Source of the DNA: Anas platyrhynchos
Taxonomy: Eukaryota; Chordata; Aves; Anseriformes; Anatidae
Direction: 5' to 3'
DNA: 64,000 nucleotides
Assembly (NCBI RefSeq): GCF_047663525.1
Contig: NC_092594.1
Coordinates: 33,527,001 to 33,591,000 of the forward strand
The notes beneath the pieces are model-generated. The model was given only the letters and a program-made list of their open reading frames with translations, was not told the DNA's origin and did not search any database. The translations under genes were made by a program, and so were the position numbers. Below, in pieces: positions 29,801 to 43,428 of the stretch. Each line of letters begins with the position of its first letter. The stretch's first letter is position 1.

Positions 29801-32200
29801 TTCTTTAAATGAAACCTAACCTACGTATACATACCAATTTTCAGAGAAAGTGCATTGTAACTCCCTCAGCACAATTCCAGAATATGATTCTAATGCTATA
29901 GCATTTTGGACAACAGCATACTGCGCATCTGGGCGCCATGTGATTTTGAGTGATAAAAAAGTATGTGACCTGCCATTGTACACACGTTGTCTTACAATAG
30001 CCATTTTTCAAATAGCAGTTCAGATTTCCGGTTCTGTTTATGTGGCACAGAAGGGCAGAGGACTGAAATAAAGCAGCTTTTCCAACAAAGTCATGTAATT
30101 AAAAACCGACACTCAACCACTAAAGTATTCTCCAGTGGCTGAATGAAAACTGAAGAGTGTTGAGGGATATTAGTGATGCGCTCAGTCATTTCTGACTCCC
30201 AAATTAGAAACAATTGGAGTTAGATGAGGAAAAAGATTGCTTCATTCAAGTCAAATTTTAAAAGATACTGAATTATTAGAGTGAGGTAAATTCATAGGTA
30301 ATGTGAAGGACAGCTGGGAATATGAATTAGCAATACAGATACGTAGATCATGAAATCCAATTTGTTCAACAAAATTCTAACATTTTTTTTTCTCTTCCCA
30401 GACAATTAATGACTGAGATAATCTCTCTGAGAAAAAGCTGATAAAATCGCATTTTGATGAGCCCAAGTACTGCAAAAGAAGGCCTCCATCCATAAAGCCT
30501 GGGTACTGCCCTCGCCTCATGCACGCCACTGACAACTGCTCTCTGGCTAACGCCCCGAATACACCACACCACTGGCTCTTGGCACCTACATGCTCTAGGT
30601 TTTCTGTGATTTCCAATCAGCATTTCCGTCATCAGATCAAAATAAACAACTTGAAGCACAAGTGATGGGTAAGATTCTGTATCTACTATTACAGGAGTGG
30701 TCAGGCAGTGAGTTACTTTCTCTTTATGCCTGAATTTTTACAGTTAACTCTAATTCACAGGATTTTAATGTATCTGACAGATTATGTTACGGAGCATGCG
30801 CAATCCTCCTACAGGGCTGAAACAGAACCCTCCAAAGATAAAGACTGAGCTGTTCTAACGTTTGCTAGAAATGTGACCATTTGTAATGCTGGGCAAAAAC
30901 GAAAATCTTATCTTCTGGGGGAAAGGCAAAAGAAAGCTTGTAATATTTAATGACTAGAGAATTACATCCACAGGAAATAATATTCGACTCTGATTCTTTC
31001 AGATTACCCAGAATTTTCCTGGAAGAAGCAGAAAGCTTATCATTTCAGTAGGCAAACAGTATAAATAACAATGAAGCAAATTTTCCTTTGAACAAGCTGC
31101 CGAACCTCAATGTGTATGAGAATGTTTTGGGAATATGGGAATTTAAACAATGTTTGCCAAGTGTATGTAAAGACTCCACAAGAGTGGTTTTGCCTTTATT
31201 TTATGCAATGCAAATGTAATTCACTTTTGCTATTCATATTCCCTGTTCCAGTGAATAAAAAACAACTTAGACTTAAAAAAAATAATAATTGTAATAGCAT
31301 GAAGAACAATAGACTTCTTTCTTTTGGCACCATGGGAAAGCTGCAATAACCATTTCTTTAAAGAAAAGACATAAATGTCATTAATTTAAATTACCAGGGA
31401 ACAGAAGTGGGGGCTAGCTAACAAAGCATTTATTGTTATGAAACAAAAGCATTCTTTTATGCATGTGAGCATCAGTGATACTGGGATAGTTAAGAACTCA
31501 TTAAGAGGCTTAAGAGACAGGTTTAATATTCCAGTTTCTTTAGCATGATCTCAGTGACCTTTCATTGTTTCATGATGTCATGTGGTAACTTCACTGCACA
31601 GTCCTGCTCCCAGGTTCTTCAGGGAGCCCTCCTCTTACCACCTTCCTACTTACAACACCAGGCAGGCACCAGTGACAGCACTCAGGCAGTGTGACCTTCC
31701 CTTCCACCATGGCCCGTTGTTTTTTAGCACCACTTACCTGCTGTGCTCCTCCCTGATTTTAAAGCACATTTGACTATTTTTTCATACTCATAACAAGGTC
31801 AGGTAAGATGACTGCTAAATGCTTTGCCAGGGTTTGTCTCCTAGGAGCTTGCACAATAGGCTTGAGAGGAGGCTTCCCTCTACAAGAGCTACACCGACAG
31901 TCTCCAACTCAACCGTGGTTGTCCAGAGACCTGTTGATTCCAGTTTTGTAATCATTTCCACCTGTTTGCCTAGTGGAGCTTGCAGCCCCGGTATTCTTTT
32001 AATTCCCTGTAGTTCCTCTTGGAGTACTTCGAAAATCACAGTGTTTGCCATGGAGCCAGTAAAACACTTGAGCAGTTTTGATTGTCACTGCTCTCCAGCA
32101 GAGAACAACCCTGGAATGCAAATGTGCCTGTCCCCTCCTTGTGTGCTCCCCAGCTCCCTTCAGCCAGAAAGATAAAAATACAAGTGAGAAAGTAAGATGA
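17841..32200. other. Intergenic region between SHISAL2A and COA7, first half
   Basis: AT-rich DNA with no coding region I can support on either strand; the open frames are short and carry no recognisable domain. It contains poly(T) at 18397-18418, poly(A) at 22936-22950 and a short AT repeat near 24885-24894. No CR1 tail, LTR or RNA gene was recognised. Regulatory elements of either neighbour could lie here but cannot be identified from one sequence. Confidence 0.6.
18397..18418. repeat. Poly(T) tract, 22 bases
   Basis: Uninterrupted run of 22 T about 580 bases downstream of the SHISAL2A poly(A) signal, which on the minus strand is an A tail-like run. No processed pseudogene was recognised beside it. 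Confidence 0.9.
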
Positions 32201-32209
32201 GATCATGCG

Positions 32210-32259
32210 ATACTCTAGGTTAAAAGAAAAATTGCAATACTCTAGGTTAAAAGAAAAAT
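32210..32259. repeat. 27-bp tandem duplication
   Basis: The unit ATACTCTAGGTTAAAAGAAA continuing to ATTGCA occupies 32210-32236 and is repeated from 32237 to 32259. The second copy is incomplete, matching 23 bases. The copies are identical where they overlap, so the duplication is recent. Confidence 0.9.
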
Positions 32260-33786
32260 AAGATTTTTAAAATATGAACTAGCCTAATTTTAAGTTTAAA
32301 TTAGCAAAACAAAACAAAATAAAAACTCTCCCCAACCCAAACGCTGCTGTGCAAGCAAAATAGTTAAAATACAGCAAGTAAGTGTAAAGGGCGATGTTTC
32401 TCCAGCATCAGGTGTCGTCTGTAACACATGGCTTTCCATTGTGGGTTCCTCTGAGAGACCTGCAAATTAATTGCAGGTAACATCTACTGCTACAATTAGT
32501 CTCTAATTTTTAGGAGTCTATTTTTTTCTTCTGTATGGTGTAATCAATAGTAATGTTGTCCGTTGATAGAGCCTCCTTCTTCTTTGCAGTTTTAGTTTGC
32601 TAAATAGAGCACTAGATAAGAATAGGATTTTGCATACGCTTCTCTTATTAAAAGCAAAAGCCAGTCAAGGGCAAAACAGCCCAACGCAAGTTGTACATTG
32701 GCTCCCTGCAGTGTGGACTGGTGGAACAGAAGATGTTTTTTCAAGATGGTAATTGAGGAAGGGCAATGAATAGACAAATATAAACTTTCCAGCAGCGTGT
32801 CTGTGCATGATTCACTATTAATTTCAAACATCATGATTGCTGAATTCAGAATTTCCATCTTGAACCCTTGCAAAAGTTCATTTCAATGAAGCCACTGCCT
32901 CAGAGTGCCCACAACCTGGTATTTTGCAGGAAGGAGGGGGAAAAAACAGTATTAGATGGCTAGGGAAGAAAACAATATGCCAGTGGGGGAGGAAGTTTAT
33001 TTTTTAATCTTAACGACTTAGTCCTGAAAGCAAGAAACTTGCTCGTGTTTTGTAAAAACCAAGCAGATCTTTTGAAAGCAAAGCAAAACAGATACAGCAG
33101 CAAAGACTACATTTGTCTCACCTTACTTTAGCTATCTAAAAATTAATTACCCAGTCAGCTATTCATCCATACTTCCCTAGCCCATGGAAAAAGACAGTAC
33201 TCAGCACACAGCAATTCATCTTGGCCCAGGAGAGATATTTTACCCTGTAACAACATGTGTTCCTGTCATTTGCTGTTGGAAGGGACACAGATGGCTGTCT
33301 TGGAGCAGAGGCCTGCCTTTCAGATATTTATAGGTAGGTAAGATGAATCCCAAATTGCAGTACTGCAATGTGCTTACTGTTAACGATAGGGAAACACTGA
33401 AAAGCAAAGAGGTGGATTAAGAATTCGTCCATCTCTCACAGTTCCCACAAGTGTTTATGGAAGATATGTAACGCAGATCATCTCACACTTTGGCAAGCAC
33501 ACCATAGCGATCTTACATTACTGAAATCAGCAGAAAAAAAAATAATAAAACAAATCCCTTGGTATTGATAAGAGTAAGCAAAGATCCAGAACTACCCATT
33601 GTGAAAGCTGCTGCTGCCTTTGCTATTTGACCCTCCCCTTGCTCATAATGCTTTCCAACAAAGCCATCAGACACTTGCACAGCGCCAGGAGGGAGATCTT
33701 TCTGGTACATAGCTGTACATCTAAACTGGGGTGGAGGGGCATTTGAACTGCAAGCAATGGGTTGAATGGGTGAAATGATTGCTGTC

Positions 33787-33790
<4 letters not shown>

Positions 33791-33823
<33 letters not shown>
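33791..33823. repeat. Poly(A) tract, 33 bases
   Basis: The longest homopolymer in the window: 33 consecutive A. It could be the tail of a sense-strand retroposed sequence ending at 33790, but the preceding sequence has no recognisable mRNA or element. Length is likely to vary between individuals. Confidence 0.9.
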
Positions 33824-33824
<1 letters not shown>

Positions 33825-35026
33825 CAGAACTAATACAGCAGAGAGCTTGCCATTATTTCTTCTCAGTAGGGACAGAGGATGCTCCAGAGGCCTGGCTCTG
33901 AAAGGTGGAATTAGCTCCATCAGACAGGACAACCACTGAGAAGATGGCCCTGAGACTCAGAGGAAGTCACCTCTCAGGAAATGACTAATGCCAGGAAGCA
34001 CAAGTACCCAGGGCCACAGGATTAAGGTGTGTGCTAGAGGTCTTAGGTTTTATTACTGTAATAATGAAAATGCTTTTACTCAGTAAAACAGGGCCTCAGT
34101 TTGGACAATTGAAAGGCCAAATCCCTAAATTTCAGCAGGATTGCCATGTTGCAAGTCATCCACTGCAGGTTCACTCTGGAAAGAAGTAGCTTTAGCTGGA
34201 GGTTGGAAAAGCAGGACAGGAGGCCCTTATGATGTAGAGAGATGCAGGGAGGAGCTGGTCACACATTGGACTCAGCCATTCAGGCCAGCAGTTACTGGGG
34301 CTTAGTCCTTTGAATAAACCCTTTCTTAAATAGGTATGGGGTTTCCATGGAGGAGTGCTTCAATTCTCTGTCTGTGTAAGCAGGAGTAAAAGTCCTCTCT
34401 CCTCATCTGAAGGCCATGTCCAGAAGAATGCTATTATGAAGATGTTTCTGGAAAAGAAAAGCAAATCAGGTTTCACAGCCTGAAGTTAGTCCCATGTGTG
34501 TTTTATTACCCCAAATGGATTTCAACTGCAAAAAAAACTCTGCACAAAATTCAGTGTTTCCCTTTGCACCCTCGCTGCCCTACCCAGCTGGGTGCTGATG
34601 CCCAGTTGAGCAGACAGTGGCTGTGATTACTGCCCTGCAATTTTTTGATTTTCTGTCAGACTGTGATGCAGTATGAAAACCCTTTTTCTGTTAGGCTATT
34701 TCAGCTTAAGTACTTGCACCATTCGTGCCAGCCTTAGCTAGAAAATAACTGCATGCTACACCATGATCAATTTCTAAGTGATGGCAAGCTGTCCCAAAAG
34801 CAAACCCAAGATGTTCTGGAGAGGTGTAGAAACACAACCACCAGCTATGCTTTGGGATGGACCAAATGAGAAGACTTTCATGATATTGGGACTAAATCTA
34901 AATCCTATCAAAAAAGCTGTGGACATAATGCTTAGTCCCTCTAGAAATTGCAAGGATGGACAGGGTGGAGAGGTAAACAATCGCATGGGATTTTGAAGCA
35001 ATGAAGGGTTATTTTTGATGATGACT

Positions 35027-35079
35027 GAGAGAAAAAAAAAAAAAAAAAAAGAAAAAAAAAGAAAAAAAAAAAAAAGGGG
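35027..35079. repeat. 53-base homopurine tract
   Basis: Only A and G from 35027 to 35079: GAGAG, then A runs of 19, 9 and 14 broken by single G, then GGGG. Such tracts arise by slippage and can adopt non-B structure. No gene is nearby. Confidence 0.9.
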
Positions 35080-37953
35080 TGTCAGCATTTAGATGAATTT
35101 GGGATAGAGGGAATATGGTGGCTGTCCCTGTACTGGGAAGGCACAGCCTGAAGGGCTCCTAGGCCTCTCCTTTTTTGAGTGGGGGGCAAAAGCACACCGT
35201 GGGTCCTGCACACCTTGGCTTTGTGCTGGCACAGGTGGGAGAAGCAGAGAGCTTGCCCAACTGAGCAGAGCGTGCCACTGCTCACCTCTGCTCCTCCACC
35301 CACTACATGATGCTATCCGCTGGGTTGTGTGTTCTGGTATTTGTCTTTGTTCTGGTTTTAATTTTTCTTTCTGATTTTCTTCTTCCAGTATGAGATGTTT
35401 CCCAGCACTGAGCTCCAGACCAGCTGTCGCTCTGCCTCTCTATGGCTGTCCCCTCCTACAGTGGCCACTTCTTAAACAGGAATCAAACTGAAGCAGCAGG
35501 TAGGTTTTGCACTCTAAAATATGGAAACCTCTTTAGTGATTCTTTGCGGATCTCATTTCTTGTGTGTTTTAGTGCATGTGTAGTTTGCAAACTACAGATC
35601 ATATGGAAACACACGGCATGTTTAATTTGGAGATGTTCTCAGAGCTTCTTTGCCACAGACAGTACTTGCTCAAATGAGTAAAAAAATATATTGAATTCTG
35701 CAAAACTTAGTGGGCTGTTTTGTTAGACAGAAATCACCCACAGCAAACACTTAATTAGTGGCTATCTATCAGTTACATTTCTCACTTCCCTTACATTGAG
35801 GACAGTTAATTTCAGTGTTTATCTGATCTACTCGGGATGTACATGATGTGCTGAAGAGGAAGAGAGCAGTAATGATGTTTAGCACTGAAACAGCATTTAT
35901 TCCAGTTTGCTGCATAAATATTAACTGATGAATCCTCACAAGAGCCCCAAGGAATAGATTAATATTTTTATCTTTCAATTTAGGCAAATAAAAGCAGAGA
36001 GGTGAAAGTATGAAAAGGATGCAGAAGTGCACAGATGTACTTTTCTAAGCTTTTTATAGCATATGAAATAGGCCTGTAGATGTTTATAATTCTGCTTACA
36101 TTTTACAGTTAGATGTAACAGGAATACAAAAACTTGTCTTCCCCTGGCTTTAGTGGGAATTTGACAAATGAGAAGTAGGAACATACTTAGAATTTAACTG
36201 GAAGGTGAGAAAGCTAACCTATCAGGGAGGATTTTTGTTCTAACACTTGTATTTCAAAAAGCATTAAAGATAGCAGAAATTTGGAGGCAGAATGAATAAA
36301 AATCAGTTATCTCGGTTAGGCACTGCTAATAATGAGAAGAAATAATCATCCTTCTCCTCCATGCGCTGTCCTGTTGCAGTATTCTTTGGGTTGCTTCTGT
36401 GCCAGGTATGGCTCCCCACACCACAGCCCCTGAAGCTGTGTTTTAAACCCAAACTGGGCTGAGCTGGGTCCCAGCATAGTTTCCCAGTTGGGAGGCCAGT
36501 GGGCTGTCACACATTCAGCACAGGTTTATTCTCACAGCAGCTGCCCTACTGCTGTGCCCATTTCCCACCTGGTGTCAATGCAACATTTTGGGTTCTGCCC
36601 AGATCAGGGTTTCTGCGTGCCAGGGAATGGAAAGGGTGTTTCAGAGTTGCTAGCCCCCCTGGCTCCTACAGGTGTGCCCCCAGGCAGACAGCATGTTTCC
36701 CCGTATGCTTCTGCACCCCAAGCACATTGTGTCACTGTCATGGGGAATCAGCAGGTTGGGAGGGCTTCATTATTCCGCCAGGCTGGCACTGATGTGCCAA
36801 AGTCAGCCCCAGTTATGAGCACAGCTTTAGTTTTCTGTCCAGGTTTGCCTTCAGCGTAGATTTCCCCAGCTCATGCATGTTAAAAAGAACCAGTACCGGC
36901 AGCAAAGCATAAACTGAAGGCCATTTAGTCTACTTGAGGCTTATTCAAGGTTACCAATTCACTGATCTTTTTGGGCATGCTAGGAGGAATAGAGAGACCT
37001 GTTTTTGGACTCCCGGTAGTCACTGGCAGTACTACAACTCTCCCTATAAAAAGCTCTCCGGTATTTCTTTAGTGACATTGAATATATTTAGTTCCAAAAA
37101 GCAGAAATGAATCCCTTCTACAATTAAGAGACCTCATTTTCTGATAGCATTACTATCCTGGAAGAAAAACTGAAATGGATTTTATAGCTCATATTCCTCA
37201 AAAGATGCATTTGTCCTTCTGACAGAGGGACATGTTGTTCTTAAAATCCATTTTAATGGAAAAGCCTCCTACCTCCAAGAGTGGATGTTTTCTGATTACT
37301 GCCAATCAAACTCCAGGGCTGATGTGTTCCTATTCAAGGGAGAGCGGGATGAACTCATGTTATGGAAAAAGTGGAAGCAACATTAGTCAGGTTTTGAAAC
37401 AGATGGGCTTAACTTGACTTCCATTGAGTTTGCAGTCTAAGAAAAAATTCATTTTAGATAGAGCAAGTTCATCTGGGTGCAATATTTTTATAGGCATGGT
37501 CAGAAGTACAAGTCCCCATTCCTGGGCATGCTGTTTGCCATGGGTGTCCCCATACTAACTCCACGTGTGGTCCTGGGGAACTTTCAGCAGGCACCAAGGG
37601 CAGCCTGTGCCCCTGCTGCTGGGGACTGCCCAGTGCATGCCAAGCAGGGGAAGCTTGGCCTTGCCCAACACACCTGCACACCCGAGGGAGCTGAGGACGC
37701 CTCCTGACAGTTCTCTGACTGCACACCAGTGTAAGAAGGAGTCTGGTGTGTACTGTCCAAGTTATGAGTTACAAATTTCATTGGCATATAGGAACTAAAG
37801 TTAAAGAGAGATTAAAGAAAATAGTACATCATCAGTAGTTAGTTACTCGTGGTGTAACAGATTTTGCAGGATTTTCTTCCAAAGTTCTACAGGATAACTT
37901 GGAGTTGAGGTGCAAATTCTAATAACCATGCTAGGAGGAAAACAATGAAATTG

Positions 37954-37994
37954 TTGTTTTCCCAAACAACATGTGATTGTTTTCCCAAACAACA
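37954..37994. repeat. Short direct repeat, 18-bp unit
   Basis: TTGTTTTCCCAAACAACA occurs at 37954-37971 and again at 37977-37994, a 23-base period. The unit also contains TTGTTT and AAACAA, an internal inverted repeat able to form a small hairpin. Confidence 0.85.
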
Positions 37995-38090
37995 AAGTGA
38001 TGTCCCAGTAAAGTTTAATTTCAGTAAAATAAATCACAGGAAATGACAAGACAAAGAGGCTGCTAATGATTCACGCTGTTTCTTTTGATT

Positions 38091-38111
38091 ATTTATTTAT
38101 TTATTTATTTT
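38091..38111. repeat. ATTT microsatellite
   Basis: About five consecutive ATTT units flanked by T-rich DNA. Confidence 0.9.
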
Positions 38112-38320
38112 TACGAAGACACCTGCACAAAGCACTGGACTTCAATTGCTAGTCTGATTTCAGCTGGTGTTATTCAATCTTCTGGCAATCAGAGGAACCA
38201 CGAACCCCATCAATATAACTTGTTTTTCTTAAATCAACAAATGCAAGCATGTACTGGGGCAGTGTGATCAAGCTGACCTTCACTGCATCTTCAACTCACT
38301 CTGAACCATTTGCAGGGGAG

Positions 38321-38348
38321 AAAACAAACAAACAAACAAACAAACAAA
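38321..38348. repeat. AAAC microsatellite
   Basis: About seven AAAC/CAAA units in a row, only 210 bases from the ATTT microsatellite at 38091. Confidence 0.9.
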
Positions 38349-41300
38349 GCCTCAATCTTTCTCTTCCTTGCAACTCTGTGAGGTACTTTTGGAGAAGGTG
38401 CCTCCCCAGCAGGGTCTGGTAATTCCCTGTGGGTTTCCAGTAAGGGCAGACGGATGGGGCTGATCTCTTGTATGAGCCCATCAGCTTGGAGGGAGAGTAT
38501 TAAAGCAAAGACTAAAACATAAATCATGGAATCCTAGGAAGTATGAAGAACACAGGTGTCTCATCCCTCTGCTTTTTAATGAAGATCGCTCCCTTAAATA
38601 TATACAGGTGTGTTGATTTCTCTCTTGAATCAATGACAAAAAGTGTCTCTGCAGGGTCTCTTTTCATTAGGCAATGTTTGTTGCTTGACAGCAGCCGGTG
38701 ATTGGAGATGCTCCCTAGCAGCACCGCTGCACCAGGGAGGTCCAAAGCAACGAGTTTAGGAGTCAGGGAGTCTGACAATCCTTCCTAGTGTTTTCTGGAG
38801 CTACCAAGCTAGTGCTTGGGATTTTAAACCGCAAACTCTGAGATGTGAGGGATGAAGTAATGTGCGGGTAAAGCTGTGCAAGAGGGCTTGGCTGGGGTGT
38901 AGACACAAGAGATAATAGCTAACCTAGAGAATGTGGAAAGTGGGCCAAAACTCTTGGGAGCAAAAGGGTTAGTCTTTGCTTTGAGTGTCTGGGAGCTTAG
39001 GAAGAGGCAGTTTCTATTTTTCTCCACACGAATAAAAGCTACCGCAAAATTATTTATTTTCATAAATGTGTTTTCTTTAGAATTTGCCAGTTCCTGTGAT
39101 CGTAGTGTTTAGTGCTTCAGTTCTGTTATTACATGGTCCTCACTGGGCTTCCTCCCATTCCCTTTGTCTGAAATGGGAGGTTATTAGGCTGAAAAACGAT
39201 AGATTAAGCCATTTGCGCAGAGGACGATGTATTTTTCCTCTTCCATCATATCAAACAAACCCTTTTAGGCACATTTACCAGATTAGGGCTGGAAAAACAA
39301 CTCAGGCTGCTTAGTCAGAGCAACAGCTTTGGCCTCTTGGCTGTGCTTCCCAGGGAGGTGACAGAGCAGGGGTGTCGGTGCCAGCAATGGATGCTCTGCC
39401 ATAGCCTCTCTTTTCTAGGGATCTGGACCACAGCCACTGGAGAGCATACAGTTTTTATTTAAAAGTGTTTGAAATAAAATCGGGATGTATTGCACTTTAT
39501 AGCACCTTTTTCTAGAACAGAAATTGGGAGCAGTAGGTTTCCACTGTTTGCCTTTCCTCTAATCCCAGCTTTTTGTCAGCTGGCTGGGATTGCTGATGAA
39601 ATCTTTTATTGGTATGAAAACAGCAGCATATCACATGGCAGGCAAATCTCTTCTCTTACTAATAAATTAGTAAAATAAAGCAGTTAATTCATAACATGTT
39701 ATTGTAACAACAACAACAACAATAAAAATGAAGAGCAGTTACTTTAATGCAGTGAGGAATAAATCTGGGCCAATCCTCATCACTAGCAAAAGTAGCTACT
39801 CCTTTATTCCGCCTCTCTTTCATTGCCATGAGCTGCATTTTTACACTGACCCTTTGCTAGTTATCTACTCTGATGCTGAGGAATCATATCTTGTCTGCAC
39901 TTCCCATCATGCTGAATGAACTGTTGTTTTCCACCTGGTTGTAGACAATACCCCACTGTAATCAACTCTAAACAAATGCTTGAACTGAGTGGGACTTCCT
40001 TTAGACTCCTGCCAGAGCCCTGGCAGTGAGTGCTGCTGTTGGAACAGGGTGATTCTTGCTTGGTTGCATATTGTCCTTTTTCTGCATTCCTTCACTGTTC
40101 CATGGTGGTTGAGGAAATCATGAGTTTTCTGCTGGGAAGGCAAGTGAACACAAGAAAAGACTGCCTGCAGGGATTGTGAAGCCTCTAGTATAGGTTAGAC
40201 AGGGCAGGTAGCTGTCATTTATGATAAACACAGATAATTCTGGCTTGGGACAAAGATACAGACTGCATAACCTCAAGGTGCCCTCTTGCTCAATTTACCC
40301 AGGCTTCTACATAGCACACACTTTATTAATATGCATATTAGTGTCCCAATGTGATGTGTTTTAATATCACTCATAATGCAATAAAATTTGATGTCCCCTG
40401 GAGAATATTCATGCAAAATTACCTCGTGTCATCAGCAAGAATGCGAATGACTTGTGCATCTAAATACAATGATGTTTTCATGACGGAAAACGGGTCAGCA
40501 GTGGTCAAAATGCTGAAGAGCAGTGTCTGGTATGAGTGTGCACTGCTGTGCCTTGAACAAGCCTTACTTGAAAGCAAGAAACAAGACATGCTTGAAAGCA
40601 TTGCCTCTTGCACAAGCTAGGAAGTGCAGAGCCCCAAGTCATGGGCTGACCAAAAAGGACCACTGGGAACTAGCACCCTTTGCAAAACCTCAGAACAGAG
40701 AAAGGCTTTGTAGAAATAAAATGGAGAGTTTATTTTTTTTTATAGGAGGATATGAGCTGTTGCAGTCTGGGCTGGTTGCTTAACTCAATAAACCTGGCTC
40801 ACGAGAACCCCAGCACTTCCATGCTTTTGGATTCAAGGCAGTTCTTTGGTTGTGATTTCTAGTTGCCACAGTGAAGGAAAACTGTAGCACTTTTTGAACA
40901 GCAAGACAATATGGTTTAATCCCTTTGGCCTCTGAAAAAGAGAGGTTTCAGACCTCACATCATCCAGCAGCTAATGTAAAGCTTAGCAAACCATGCAGGC
41001 TTAGTAAACAAACCTGCTAATCAGCTTCTATTTTCTTGAACTATGCATGAATGGTGCAAATTCCTGGAGAACAGCTAAACCCTGAATGCAGTTCTCTTAC
41101 GAATGTCTCCTGTGCTGCCTCACCTCTTCATGAGGGCTGCCCCAAGCTGCCTTCTCTGTCCTCTGAGACTTTCTTGCAGGCTTTCAAAGCCAGCCACCTT
41201 GCTTGCAAAATCATTCAGCATGTGCACCAGGCACATCCCGAAATTATCTGCTTTGCTCCTATTTCCATCTGGTATAGTGACAGCAGGAAAACACGGTAAA

Positions 41301-43389
41301 AAAAAAAACAAAAGCAGTATGGGCTTTGCGTGTTGTGGCTCTCCCTTTCTCCCAATATAAGTTAGTGATGTCAATATTTGGTTGTGCTGTGCCACAGAGT
41401 TTAGTGACTGTGTATTAACCACAAGTCCTTACCAGGTTCCCAGCTATCTAATGTACAACTCTTTGCCAACTTCCCTTGTTTACTGTCTCATCTTCTCAAC
41501 TTTTGTCTGAGACCCAAAGCTTTCTGTTCATCTGCTGGACCTGTATTCTCGCTTCCTCATCTGCTCTTTCATTAGACTGGTCTCCAGTTTCCATAGAGAC
41601 TGCAAGCCTCACCTTGCCCTCTGAATTAGTGTCCCTTTGTTGCATTTCATGACTGTGGAAGGACATTAGTTTGCTCCAGGCACTTAACTAGAGAAAAAGA
41701 TGTAATTGATTCCCTCAGTGTAACAGTAATTTAAATGAGAGCAGATTCAGACTATGGAGGGACTACAGAGAGCAGGTTATTGTGCAAAGGTTACTGCGCA
41801 GAGGCTGTAATGAAACGGAGGTTCATGGAGCACTTGATGGCAAATGAACACAGAGCGTTGAGGTCTCAAGAGGAGACAGGACCATTCTCATTCCTCTAAT
41901 GCAAAAGCAACAATGTCCTTAATACAAAAAGCAAAGATTAAGAGACACTGACTGTAGCTCCTGGGCATTAGTTTTGCCTGCTCTGACCTGTCCCTCCTGT
42001 TCGCATGGCTGTGCGTGTTATACCTCCTGATGTACTGCAGCAGGTGATGCATGTGGCTAAAATGAAATACATCTGGTTGGAGCTGATGGTAGCATGTGAT
42101 CTCATGTGTAGAAGGGCAGAGAAGCCCAAACCTCAGCTCTTCTCTGGCAAGCCCAAAGAGAGGGACCTACTGGAGCAGCATGCAGAAGGGATGAGGTGTG
42201 GGGACGAAGGCAGGCATGGATCTAGCTGGCAGCAGGGCAAAAGAAGCTCAGTAGATGAAGCGGTATCCCCTGGAGCTGCTGCCTGCCAGAAACATTTCCA
42301 CTTGCGCCCCTCTGTTCCTGCAGAAATGAAAGAAAAACAGAGAAATGTTTTCATCCTATTAGCTCTTGAGTGCCCAAATGCCAACTATTAGAGGCCAGCA
42401 CTGGTAGCCAAGGGAACAGTCCTCCCACAGGAAAATAAGAAAAATACAGCTGAACAGCATGGAGAGAGGGCAGCACACAAAAGGCTTGCCAGATCATGAG
42501 AACATTTGGGTTTTGTTGTGGGGTTAGTGTCCTTTTTTCTTTTTTTTAATATAGATGGATAGCTCTACTCTTTTTATCCATTCGGAGCACTTAGGCCACC
42601 TGTAAGCTAAAGTGCTGGGGCACTCTTCAGCCTTTAATGGGTTTGGGAGAGCTTCAAACTGCAATCTCATCAAATAAATGCACAGCTGTGCCTGAATGAA
42701 AAAACTTGCTTTGTTTCCCACATCCAACTTGTCTGTGCCCATCTATGCACCGATTCAGCCATGGCTACAGACAGAAGGTGAAGATGTCCATGATGAAAAG
42801 CCACGTTTCTGTCCCAGCCCTCACATCTGCCAGGCAGACGTCTGAACTCTGTGCAGGGCCCTGTTCAGTAAATGCAGTGGCACATCAGCAGCAGTATGGT
42901 GGTGCTATCGGGGAATACTCCTATTGGGAATTTCACCCCCTACAGATTATAGAGGAATGAACAGATGAGATCTTGAAGTTGTGAGTGAGTCCAGAAACTC
43001 TGCAGGTATTTGAGAACGAGTTTGATCTGACGGGCCTATATTCCAGGAAAGACCTGAATATGCTGTGACTTGGATCTGATTCCTTTGCTAAACTGGCAAA
43101 ATAGATTTTTGGATTGTGATGATTTACTTTAGAAACACACCTACCTTGAAGCAAGCTCTGAAAATTATCACCTGTTTTGCTGCAAAGAAGGTAGTCTAGT
43201 ACCTATACGGAGTCCTAGAAAGCTGTCTGTTGCACATAGGGTTACCATAGCTCTTGCTGCACTCAGAGACATTAGGGAAGATGCTTCCCTGGGATCAGGA
43301 GATACTTCAAGAGCCAAATTTAATTACTTGTCCTTTTTCCTTTTACATATTGAGCAAAGAGAAAAAACAGAATTCATTTTGAATCAATT

Positions 43390-43428
43390 GCATGTTGTTT
43401 AAGGACAAGTGCATGTTGCTTAAGGACA
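43390..43428. repeat. Imperfect tandem repeat, about 19-bp unit
   Basis: TGCATGTTG(T/C)TTAAGGACA is present twice with one mismatch and a 2-base spacer. A further duplicated TTTTCTGCCTTT...AGTATAT pair follows at about 43503-43543, so local duplication recurs here. Confidence 0.85.

Noticed and set aside
31815-32175. Overlapping open frames on both strands (78 and 118 codons).
   Set aside because: No domain, no splice or promoter context, and mirrored by an equally open opposite strand; treated as chance.
41959-42391. 128-codon open frame on the + strand near 42005.
   Set aside because: No similarity to any family I recognise and a similar-sized frame on the opposite strand. No transposon or pseudogene signature.
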